Part shown: positions 1 to 11,900 of the stretch, in pieces
How positions within the stretch are numbered: position 1 is the stretch's first letter
Layout of the letters: each line of letters starts with the position of its first letter
Source of the DNA: Sclerurus mexicanus
Taxonomy: Eukaryota; Chordata; Aves; Passeriformes; Furnariidae
Reading direction: 5' to 3'
Assembly: GCA_013396755.1 (NCBI GenBank)
Contig: VWZF01004008.1
Coordinates: 1,508,624 to 1,572,623 of the forward strand
Length of the DNA stretch: 64,000 bases
Made by a program: the position numbers and the translations under genes
Notes under the pieces: model-generated
Databases searched by the model: none
What the model was told of the DNA's origin: nothing
What the model saw: the letters and a program-made list of their open reading frames with translations, nothing else

Positions 1-1827
1 GGGACAGGGGGCTGGGCTCAGGTGAGGGGACCACCAGCGCGTGATAAATGCCATTTAGCACATGGCTGCACACCTGCTTGGGTGCTGAGAGCATGTGGGA
101 TGGGGAGGGTCATGTCGTCGGGGGTCCTGCTGGATGTGCCAGAGTGACAGCATGGGAGGGCACTGCTCACTGGGGTGGGGGCTCCTCTGCCTGGTCTTTG
201 GAGTGACCAGGGGTCCAACCTTGGGGCAGGGAGAGGGGCCACTGCCCTTGTGTCATGGCACAGCCCTGTTTGGAGTTCGCTGCCGTACGGCACGAGCATA
301 ACTGATTGCTTCCATGCAATTTGAATTAATCTCATGCTTCAGGTGAAACTCAGCTAATCAGTGTAGAAAGGAAGCTGAGACGGGTGCAATCAAATTAACA
401 TCACAGAGCCAGCTCCAAACAAGAAAGAGGGGGGTGAGGGAGGCAGGAACAGCCGTTGTCACCCTTGTCACTGTTCTCATTCAGTTGTCACCAGCACGCT
501 GTGAAGCAGCTCATGCTCCAGCCCGGTGCGGGACGCCGGAGCATGCTGGTGGCTGTCGGCTCTCTTTGTTCCCAGGCTTATCTCTGTCCAGCCACTGGGA
601 CCAGCCTCTGGCTGGGACCATGTTAACAAGGCCTGTGGGCACTGGGGAACGGCTGGGTGCGCTGGCCATCAGGAGGATGGGTGGGCACAGAAGGTGTTGG
701 AGGCGAGCTCTCCTCAAGAGAAGCCTGTTTGCCATAGTGCTAACTGGGGCTGTGACTGGTGCTTTGGTGGGCAGGAACCATTACTGATGTCGCTGCACCC
801 AGGGAGGGGAGTCATGGACTGGCAAGGAGCAGCCCTTGGCCACCCTTGGATGTCCTGTGGTCAGTCCCAAGCAATTCTGTCCCTCTGCAAGTGGCAGAGC
901 TGCTCCAGGGCAGGTGTCAGGTACTGACACACAAGCAGCAGTGCCCCTGTGCCCTGATTTGTGCTGTCCTAATGACTGCCTGGGGTTTTCTTTGGGTTTG
1001 TTGTACTGTTTTCCTGCTCTGGACAGCATGCTGCTCTCCTGGGACCCCAGCAATTGAGAGAAGTTGATACGTTTACATCCGAGGAGCTGCTTTTAATCAA
1101 ATATCAATAAGTGCATTTCAGCGAAGCAGAGCCTGAAACGGAGCTCCTCTCCCGGGGCTGCTGCTTGCTGGGAACGGGGCTGTTGCCTCCACAGCTGCTG
1201 GGCTGTCCTGCCCCGTTTGCACCTGCAGTCATGCACACCCTCTGTGACCCACAGACCTCCAGCCTGGGCTGAATGAGGGCTGTGCTCCTGCCTGCCAAAT
1301 GGTTTCCCATTTGCCTCTCGATAGTTTTTGCATGGCAGGGCCTGGGGACAGTGGGCAGGAACATGGCAAGAGATGCCATAGTGGTGAGACCTGAATCTAG
1401 GTGCGTGAGCCCTTGTGTTGTGCTGTGCACCCTCAGCCCTGGTTTGGCATAGGTGCAAGAGCCCTTGGCTGTCCCTGAGCTCTGTCTTCACCCTGGTGGG
1501 ACGTGGTTTGATCAGTCTTTCCCATGCCTGCCCCTATCCTGGTGTATCCCTGACATCGGGCAGCAGGCAGAGAGAGGTGTCAGAGCTGAGGTAGAACGAG
1601 CACACAGCTGTGGATGGGACAGGGCAGAGCTAGGAGAAGTCTTGCTGTGTTTCTTGTAATGGTTTCCTGCGGCCCAGACAGCAGTGCCCCAACATCCCTG
1701 CTCTTTGCCATCCCCATGCCAGCCTGTGGGAGGCTGTGCTTCCCTCAGGGCAGGATTGCCACAGGCACTGCCGTGGGCACCAGGATGGGCATGGTGCTGT
1801 CCTGCACCCCACAAACACTGGCAGCTT

Positions 1828-1990
1828 TGGAGGAAAGGTTTCCTTCGCTGTTAATTGAATTACATTGCCACAGAAAGCCGAGAAGTCGTAGCTCATTAGA
1901 GCCTCTTGTGTCCCATTAGAACAGTGTGTGTTGCCTTTGCGGATTGTCATTATCATACATTACTGCGGGACTCAGCACTGCTGTTTGTTT
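1828..1990. promoter_or_regulatory. candidate conserved noncoding element
   Basis: An AT-rich island in a GC-rich intron, with TTAATT at 1851-1856 and several ATTA homeodomain half-sites. Only composition and motif content support it; I have no alignment. Confidence 0.25.
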
Positions 1991-2339
1991 ATGCATTACA
2001 TTTTTTTCTGCTTACCCAGGCTGCCCTCGGTCCCCCAGCCCATTCCTCCTGCGTGGTGCCACAGTCGGCCCACTGCATGGCACCAGAGTGGCACGAGGGC
2101 TTGGCTCTTGCAGCAGGGAAGAGCCCAGCATCCTCATAGCAAGAATCAGCCATCCCTGACTGTGCAGCACTCACTGCTCGAGCAGCACTGGGTGCTGCAC
2201 CCTGGATGGCTGGTGACCACAGCACAGGGTGTCCCCACCATCCCTGTTTGCATACTGGAGTGGCTATGGGAAAAAAAAAAAATTCATTTCTGGCATCTGC
2301 AATGCAAAGGCGGCCTTGCTGATGGGGAATCACACTCTG

Positions 2340-2600
2340 TATTCTGCCCAGGTTTATACGAGTGAATTATGCAAATCCGTGATGGAAAACATTCTTCCTC
2401 TCATCCTCGGGAGTGTAAAACCTTAGTCAATAATTCATACCCGCACGTCTCAGACTGGAGGCTTTCTCTTCATTATAGTGTGCGCTTGGTTATTTGTCTT
2501 TCACGTTTTATTGTCTACCCCGGTGTAATGCTATGCATTATAAAATTTATCTGCTTCATTATTTTATGATCCTGAGCTGTATAATGCAGCGAGACGGTTC
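2340..2600. promoter_or_regulatory. candidate conserved noncoding element
   Basis: An AT-rich island just upstream of the Ig9 exon, with many TTAT/ATTA cores and almost no CpG. Support is compositional only. Confidence 0.22.
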
Positions 2601-2742
2601 CGCTTTGGGCTGCCTGGCCTCTTGGTGAGACCTGCATCCACTGCCTCCCTGACAGGGTCTGTGGGCTCTGCCGGGGCCAGGCAGCCACAGGTGGCACCTG
2701 GTCAACCCCCGGGCACACAGGTGACCCTCTGCCTCCCCGCAG

Positions 2743-2942
2743 TCCCAGCTATGATCACCTCCCACCCCAACACCACCATCGCCATCAAGGGACAGACCAA
2801 GGAGCTGAACTGCACTGCCCGGGGCGAGCGGCCCATCATCATCCGCTGGGAGAAAGGGGACACTGTCATCGACCCCGACCGCAACATGCGCTACGCCATC
2901 ACCACCAAGGACAACGGCGACGAGGTCATCTCCACCCTCAAG
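2743..2942 (+). CDS. DSCAML1: DSCAML1 exon, Ig9 first half
   Basis: Acceptor ccccgcag, donor gtgagg. Enters in phase 1 and leaves in phase 0. Encodes VPAMITSHPNTTIAIKG, then ELNCTARGE with the first Ig cysteine, and IIIRWEKGD with the core tryptophan. Confidence 0.95.
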
Positions 2943-5900
2943 GTGAGGGCTGGGGGTCCTGCACCTGCCCAGGCTTCTGAGGGTCTTGCTGGGTGATGGA
3001 GGGGGGCAGGCGATGCAGGGAGGGTGTCAGTGGTCCTGCATGGGTGCTGTGGAGTCTGGCACTGCTGCTGAGCTCCCTGGGTGGCAAAACTGAGCCCCAG
3101 TGGGGTGGGATGGTAGGAATCCCACTGGAGGGATTGCGACTCTAGGAGCAGCACTGTGGTGGGAGCAGGCAGCGATGGCGGGGGGAGGCAGGGCCATGGT
3201 GCCCAGGGTAGCTCAGTCTGAATTGGTTCCTCTCCCTGAAACGTTTGCAGTTGAAACCAGCCGACCGTGGGGATTCTGTCTTCTTCTCCTGTCATGCCAT
3301 CAACTCCTACGGCGAGGACAGAGGCTTGATCCAGCTCACTGTCCAAGGTACTGGATCCCCCACACATGAGCCCTGAGGCTCAAAACCTTGCTGTGAGGGT
3401 CCCCCTGCTCCCAGAGGGCTCCCCTCCCTGTGTCCCTAACCTGTCTGTGTGTCCCCAAGAGCCCCCAGACCCACCAGAGCTGGAGATCCGTGAGGTGAAA
3501 GCCCGGAGTATGAATTTGCGGTGGACGCAGCGGTTTGACGGCAACAGCATCATCACGGGGTTCGATATCGAGTACAAGAACAAGTCAGGTAGGTGACAGT
3601 GATGTCCCCTCTCTGTGCCACAGCAGGGCTGAGGGCTGTGTCCCAGGGCTGGGCTGTGCAGGCAGGTGTGGGGCTGCCCCACCTGCACCTCCAAGGGAAT
3701 ATTCTGCATCCCAGTTCCTTTGATGAAGAAAGGAGAGAGCAGCATTAATGAAATATGGTAATTTCTGTTGGATGGGAGCATTTGAAAGGGAATATTAAAA
3801 GAGACAATATTTGTGAAAAGTTGAACCCAGACCTGCAACAGTGAGGGAGGGAAGCGGTACCTCTCCGGGGGGACAAAAGCTGGAGGTGCTTGGGGACCCC
3901 ACTTGCCTAAGCATGGCCCCTCCCAGAAGGGATTCAGGTGCTGACCCTCCCATCTTGCTTCACTGCTCTTCCAGATTCCTGGGATTTTAAACAGTCTACA
4001 CGCAACATCTCCCCAACCATCAACCAGGCGAACATCGTGGACCTGCACCCTGCGTCCGTGTACAGCATCCGCATGTACTCCTTCAACAAGATCGGGCGCA
4101 GCGAGCCCAGCAAGGAGCTCACCATCAGCACGGAGGAAGCAGGTGCTGGTCCCAGCTCAGAGTGTGGGCACTGGGGACAGCGAGCAGGGGTGGTGTGGGG
4201 CAGCGTGGGGGCTGCAGCCTTGGCTGAGGCACAGCTCTCCTAAAGCCAAGTATTTTCCTGGTGAGGAGGCTGCTTTCCCTGAGGCTTCTCAACGGGTTGT
4301 TTTGGGTTTGTTTCTGCACAGCTCCCGATGGCCCTCCCATGGATGTCACCTTGCAGCCGATGACGTCCCAGAGCATCCAGGTCACCTGGAAGGTGAGTGA
4401 GGGTGAGATGGATTTCCCTGGCCAAGGGGGCTTGGGCAGGGCCAAATGCTCTCCCATCTTGTCCTGGGACCCAGCATGTCATCAATATTATGAGAGTCAG
4501 AAAGGATTTCCCAGGAAAAATGAAAACCTGGAGGCTGAGCATATAGTTCACACAGGGCCCTTATTAATCCTGTTTTATAACAAGCTCATTATCTTGTAGG
4601 GTGTCCATGGGGGGCCATAGGGGAGAGAGATAAATATGTAAAAACTGAGATGCTGGGTTGCAAAGTGTTTGAGCAGAGATCGATAAAACTTAGAATTGGA
4701 TTTATTTTTCCAAAGCTGCCTAATGAAAAATAAAATTGATTATAAAGTTAGGACTTGGGAATGAACTGCTAAGTCAATAAATTTAGGGTTCCAGCTTCTC
4801 CCCCCTCCCCTTAAGCACTGGAAAACAGATTAATGGAAACTAAGATTCACTTGAAAGATAAGTCACTTCGTTTTAGGAGTATTTCAGCAAGATGGAGCGC
4901 CCTGGCTTTGTAACATAAATTTGCAATCAACCCTATTGATTTCTTAATGCTTCAGAGAAATATTGTTAAGATTGATCTCAATGTGGCCTCTAAGGCTGTC
5001 AGACTTGGGGTTTTCCCTCTTCCCACTGAGCCCTTCCAGCTGGGGACTGGTGCTGTCTGGGCACATCCTACTGCCCAGGCAGGACTTTCTGGTAGCTCCA
5101 AGGACCCATGGGACTTTTCTTATCACTAATTTGCCACTCAGTGTGTGCACCCAAGTGCTGTGGGGAGAAGAAACAATAGCATTGAGAAAAGCCACTGGGG
5201 CGGGGTGGTTGGGGCACAGAGCCCCATGAGCCTCCTGACACCGCTCCATCCTGCCCTTCTCGCTCCTCAGGCCCCAAAGAAGGAGCTGCAGAACGGGGTG
5301 ATCCGTGGCTACCAGATTGGGTACCGGGAGAACAGCCCAGGCAGCAACGGGCAGTACAGCATCGTGGAGATGAAGGCCACGGGGGACAGCGAGGTCTACA
5401 CGCTGGACAACCTGAAGAAGTTTGCACAGTACGGGGTGGTGGTGCAGGCGTTCAACCGCGCGGGCACCGGTCCCTCGTCCAGCGAGATCAATGCCACCAC
5501 GCTGGAGGATGGTAAGACTTGTCCCTGTGACCAAACCAGGAGGTTTTGCTGCTCCCCGGTGACTGGGGGATGCTCAGTGGCTGTGCACCCTCGCAGCTCC
5601 CTGGGAAGGAGCTGGAAGCACGAGGATGTCAGGACACCCCTGGTGCGATTAAAAAGGATGCAAGGTGAATTTAGGTGTTGCCAAAGCACCAGGCAGGTTT
5701 CCATCCAGGACACATCGCTGATGGCCTGTGTCGTTTTAAAAACAACGAGAGAAAAGTTTTGCAGTGCGTTTGCTCAGCAGTTTTTCATACTTAATTAAGG
5801 CTCTCGTTAGCCTGTCAAACCACGATCGTTTCCTGGCTGCATTAGCACTCCTCCCGGGGTATTCAAGGGCCCCTGTTTTAGCAATAGTGTCTTTTCCATA

Positions 5901-8900
5901 ATTATATTACCTTCATTTTGTTCAAACGGACTATCTGTATTAGTTTATTATACTCTGTCCCTAATTACATGGTGCTTATATTTTTGCACCTAAGTAATAT
6001 GAAACAATAATCATTTTCAAAGAGGATCATTACAGTGATGTATTATCATTTAAATGCTCATAAAAATTAGAGTTACCTCTTACGGGGCAATGGGATCTAA
6101 TTGCCTCACATCCAGCCAGCACTCCTGCTCTCCCCTCCCTGGGAAGCCCAGCCAGTCCCAGTGGACTCCCTGTCACCATGAGCATGGGGGTTATATCCAC
6201 CTCAGTGGTCCAGGAGGAGCAAAACTATATGTTGGAGGCAGAGCACTGCTGGGCAGGACTGGCTCAGGGCTGAGGGATGAGCAGCAGGATGGGATCCCAT
6301 GTGGGTGCATGGGACTTGTCTCCTCTAGCCTGGCATCTCCATTCTCCTGCTGATTGTCCTCCCTATCTGTGCCCTCTCCAGTTCCCAGCCAACCCCCTGA
6401 GAACGTGCGGGCCATCTCCATCACCTCGGACGTGGCTGTGATCTCCTGGTCGGAGCCCCCGCGCAGCACCCTCAACGGGGTGCTCAAGGGATACCGGGTC
6501 ATCTTCTGGTCCCTCTACATGGACGGAGGTGAGCGCTCGTGGCGGGCAGGTGACACGGGGGACCCGGGTGGGTGGCAGCAGGGGGCTGACGGGCCCCGTC
6601 TCCCCACAGAGTGGGGTGAGATGCAGAACATCACGACCACGCGGGAGCGAGTGGAGCTGCGGGGCATGGAGAAGTTCACCAACTACAGCGTGCAGGTGCT
6701 GGCGTACACCCAGGCTGGCGATGGCGTGCGCAGCAGCGTACTCTACATCCAGACCAAGGAGGACAGTAAGTGGCACTGCCACTCGCTCGTGCCACGGCGC
6801 CTTGTGCTGCTGTGCTGCAGAGGGAAGGGCTGGAGTGGCTGCGGGGGTGCAGAGGAAACCCCCAGTGGACAGCCATGAGCAGGGCATTTCCCTTTCTCTG
6901 TTTTTTCTTTTCCTTAAGTGCGGATATTTAAATATTTACACCCCGCCTGCCCTACTTTAATGCCATTAACTCGGTAGCAGAGCGTTCCTGGGCCTGTGTC
7001 CTGCAAAGTGCCAGATGCTGGGAGGGAGGCGCAGCTGGGCAGGGTACTGCTTACACATTAAGGAGAAAGCCATTAAAAGCCAATCATGATTTCTAAACCA
7101 GAGCTTTGGCTGCAATTAACCCTCCTGCCTCCGGCTCACATGGGAACCAGAGCTGCCCATGGAGAGGTGTCCCACAGGCAGACCTGTCCCTGCTTGTATA
7201 TGCCCAATGCTGGTGTGACACCGACACTGCAGCTGCTTCCCAGTGTGTGGTTGGGATGCCAGCCCCACAGTGGGATGCTGTCACCTCTCCGACCTGGGCA
7301 GAGACCTTGGAGACCTCCCAGCACCAGCTCTGCCATGCTCTTCCTTCTTCAGTTCCAGGTCCCCCAGCTGGTATAAAGGCTGTCCCATCCTCTGCCAGCA
7401 GCGTGGTGGTGTCCTGGCTGCCGCCAGCCAAGCCCAATGGCATCATTCGGAAGTACACCATCTTCTGCTCCAGCCCTGGCTCAGGGCAGCCGGTACGTGG
7501 TGGGTGTGGGGGGCAAGGCTGGGAGCTACCACGGTGTGCCAGGGAATGCTGAGCTGTCCAAGCAGGACTGGGAGGGAGGGCTGATGCCAGGCAGCAGCAG
7601 CAAAGGCCCCTTGTGGAAAGGTTGCTGCGCTGCAGAGTTGTCCAAGGGCATCCATGGACACCCATCATCAGGGCACGGTTCCATTGTCAGTCTGTTCCCA
7701 TCCTCCAGCATCTGCCCTGCTCAGCGCTCGCTCCAGAGAGGGAGACGTGCCAGGAGCTGACCGAAAATGAAATAGAAATTTAACCTGGCCCCATCCCTCC
7801 TTGGTGAGAGAGAGGTTGATGGGAGGTCTGCAGACTAGTGCTTATCAAAAGCTCCTTCTCAAACTCATTTCACTATCTGAGCCTCTGGTTTCCAGGGCAA
7901 CATAATCTTTTCATCAAAGCAACTGGTAAAACCGCTGGGATCCGATATTGTTTTCTTGGCATCTTGTCAAAACTGTCATTTGGGTAAAAAAAAATTATGT
8001 ATACTATACAATATTCATATAGGTGTGTCTGCTTTGGGGTACATTTATATCCACGGGCCCCGCAAGGGCACACGTGTGCAGACAGTGAATGTGCAGGTAC
8101 CTGCGTGGTCACACATGTAAATAGCACATCCATCCCGTGCCACAGGGGTCATGGAGCCCCCATCCCTGCCTGGTGCCAGCAGGGTGGGACAGCTGGATGC
8201 TGTGCAGGGCAGCCCTTCGCCGTGTGCTGTGCTTGGAGCAGGGTGACTTTGGCCCCGACGGGGGCTGTCTGTGGCACTTGCACAGCCAGACCTCTCCTAA
8301 GGACCACATCAGGGTTGGGACAGTTGCTGTGGGGGATGAAGGCGGTGACCCCATGCGTGTTTTGGGGACCCCTTGGCCTTTCGCTGTGACCACAGAGGGT
8401 TTGAGGCAGGCTGGCCGGCCGGGGTTGCCTCCACGCTGGCCCCTGCTTCAGCCTGGTGGGTGCCAGGGAAGCATCCTTTCCTTTCCCGGGAACAAACCAT
8501 GCCGTCGCAGCCATCTGTTCCTCGGGCTCCAGCCCGGGCTCCCTGGAGGAATCACGACACCAGCCGGCTCACACCGGCATTGAGAAGCACTGAGCGGAGC
8601 TGAGCCACTGCTCGGGAGCCAACCCAGGGCACCACGGTGGGGTGGGGGGCACGAGCTGGAGGGTGATGGGGTCAGGGTCTCACAGAGGCTGAACCTTCTC
8701 CTGTCCCCCTCCCCACAGGCCCCCAGCGAGTACGAGACCAGCCCCGACCAGCTCTTCTACCGCATCGCCCACCTGAACCGAGGGCAGCAGTACATGCTCT
8801 GGGTGGCCGCTGTCACCTCTGCCGGCCGTGGCAACATCAGTGAGAAGGTCACCATCGAGCCTGCAGGGAAAGGTACAGCAGGGCTGCCATGCTGGGGGAC

Positions 8901-11900
8901 ACACACACCCCAGCACTGCTGTCCCCTGCTCCAAAGAGTGCTTTGGCAGCCCCATAGCCAGCAGGAAGGGACAGCTGGGGTAACCTCTGGGCAGAGGAGG
9001 TGCGGCATGGGTGGTCTCATGACATGTCGTGGGGTCTGTGCGTGGGGTCTGGCCACCACAAGGCTGACCCCCTCCTTGTTCCCAAGCCCCTGCCAAGATC
9101 ATCTCCTTCGGAGGCACCGTCACCACGCCATGGATGAAGGACGTGAGGCTGCCGTGCAACTCCGTTGGGGAGCCAGTGCCTGCCATCAAGTGGACCAAGG
9201 ACAGGTACTGAGGGGGCCGCCAGCCATGCCAGGGGCCAGTGCCAGCTGCATTGCCCTTGCTGTGTGACACACGGCTGATGTGCCTTCTTCCCTGCCGGCA
9301 GTGAGGACTCTGCCATCCCAGTGACAGTGGATGGCCATCGCCTGATCCAGGCCAATGGCACCCTGGTGCTGCGCTCCGTGAAAGCCGAGGACTCCGGCTA
9401 CTACACCTGCACGGCCACCAACACCTGGGGCTTCGACACCATCATCATCAACCTGCTGGTGCAAGGTGAGGGTTCCCACCTTCGTGTCAGGGAGCAGGTG
9501 CTCTGCATGAACATTCTCCATCCCCATGCTGTTGCTGAAGCACAGCAGGGTCTGTCCTGCACAAGTGGCTTGTGCTGGCCCAGGGTGGAGTGGGAGGTCT
9601 CCTTGGCACTTTGGGGGGGCACGGTTTGGGGGACTTTGTGTGTGTGAGGTGCTCATGGGCTTTCCCTCCTCCCTAGTGCCCCCGGACCAGCCCCGCCTCA
9701 CTGTCTCCAAGACCTCAGCATCATCCATCACTCTGGCCTGGATCCCTGGGGACAATGGGGGCAGCTCAATCCGAGGTAAGGATGCTACAGGAGATGGTTT
9801 TGTCTCTGTGCCTCAGTTTCCTCCTCTCTAAAATGCCTCAGAGTAAGGTTGATCCTTCTGAGCTCATAACAGGGGCTGCCAGGTGTTTTGGACAAGCTGC
9901 AGGGGCTGAGGTAGCTGGTGAAGGGCATGTCAGTAAGTTCTCAGGTGCTGGTGGCCAGGGCCAGCCCCAGCACTGCTCTGTGTCTCTTGGCGACTCTGAA
10001 CCCACTAGGACAGGAATTGTCCCCTGTCCCTGGCAGGCTGAGGATTTCAGGAGGGCTCCAGGAGCATCCCTGCTTTCCCAAGCCTCCTTTCTGCTCTGAT
10101 TCATCTCATGAATTATACGTTGAAACAGCTGCACACGGAGGGGGGAGCGGGGAGCGAGGAAGGAGACCTCGCTTACAATTAATTAAAAGCATGAAAGTAA
10201 TTACAAGCAAATCTCCCCAGCCAGCAGCCTTTCACTCCAGCGGACTCTGTTGATAAATTTGGTTATAATTGGATTAGAAATATTAAAAACATGCTGCATG
10301 TACAAAATAAATAAATAACCAGTGGCAGGCACCAGGGTGCTGGGCAGTGTTGGGGGTGTCAGGGCTGGTGTTGACACCTCTGGGAATCATGTGGCCACGG
10401 ACCTGGGATGGTCCAGGTGTTACCATCCTTAGGGAAGCCTTGGTGTTGGGCAGGTGCAAGAAATGTCCCTTCCCTTGGCACTGCTTTGCCCAAGCCAGAA
10501 CTGGGTGTTCACAGAGCACCTTCACATGGGTCCTTTGGTATCCCCGTACTGGTAGCCATGTCGTATTGGCACCAGAGCAGTTCTGCAAGCTCTGCATTGT
10601 GTGGCTTGTGACGCACAGAGCAAGGCAGAAAGCCTACTCTTCTCTGTTATTTTTATTTGAGAACTGGCAAAATATCTTGCAAAAACAGCCAGATGTGTCA
10701 GTGCACCATGAAAGCTTGGTCAGCAGTCGGGGCAGCAGGGTCGTGCTGTCCTTGGGGGGCACTGATGTCCTCAGTGCTGTGTCCCTCGCCCCCAGCTCCA
10801 CATGCCTCTCCCCAAGAAGCCCAGCCCAACCATCTTCAGGCTTGTTGGTGGCAGCGTAACAGGTTTGCTCATCTAGGACACAGTGTGCTTCCTAATACTC
10901 TTCATCACGGGAGAGGAGGCGGCGTGCAATGACAGAAGCAACTTCCCTGCAGCTTCCCGAGGGAGCTAGTTAATTCCGGCTTTCCCTTTATAGCCTCGCA
11001 CCAGTCAATCACAGTGTGCACTCCCATGTGGAACCAAGCACTGGGGCCATGCTGGTGGCACTGGGGGCGGGCGATGTGTGACTGGGGCCCTCTGGCAGAG
11101 CACTCAGGAGGTGCTGGGGGTGCCCACACTCCTCCCGTACGTGGGGTCTGTGTGGTGGGCAAAGCAGGCAGATTCCACCACCACTCGTGAGCACACAGTG
11201 GGGCAGAAATCAGTGTGTAATGGGCACCCTGGTGCTGCTGGGCTGTGTTGGATTTGGGCACGGGATGTGCCGAGGTGGGCACAGGGTACCCACAGGTTCT
11301 GTGCCAGCCATAACCCCTTCCTCTCACCCTCGCCTCGCCCTGGCAGCCCGTGTGCCTGGAGGTGACCCTCTGCCCTTGCTCCCAACAAGGCTTTGTGCTC
11401 CAGTACTCGGTGGACAACAGCGAGGAGTGGAAGGACGTGTTCATCAGCTCCTCCGAGCGCTCCTTCAAGCTGGAGAGCCTCAAGTGCGGCACGTGGTACA
11501 AGGTGAAGCTGGCAGCCAAGAATAGCGTGGGGGCTGGCCGCATCAGCGAGATCATCGAGGCCAAGACCCACGGCAGAGGTGAGCCAGCCCTGCGGTGTCC
11601 CTGGCGGGGGGACACGGCTGTCCCCTCCCCGCCACAGCCCTCCTGACAGCCCCTCTCCCGCAGAGCCCTCCTTCAGCAAGGACCAGCACCTCTTCACCCA
11701 CATCAACTCCACGCACGCCCGGCTGAACCTGCAGGGCTGGAGCAGCGGGGGCTGCCCCATCACCGCCATCGTCCTGGAGTACCGTCCCAAGGGCAACTGG
11801 GTGTGGCAGAGCCTTCGCACCAACAGCTCCGGCGAGGTCTTCCTCACGGAGCTGCGCGAGGCCACCTGGTACGAGCTGCGCATGAAGGCTTGTAACAGCG

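Larger units (their letters stand above)
1..2742 (+). other. DSCAML1: DSCAML1 intron upstream of the Ig9 exons
   Basis: No exon is supported here; the ORFs on both strands are short and resemble no protein I know. The sequence is mostly GC-rich but holds AT-rich islands near 1828-1990 and 2340-2600, listed separately as possible conserved noncoding elements. An A-run lies at about 2271-2281. Confidence 0.7.
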
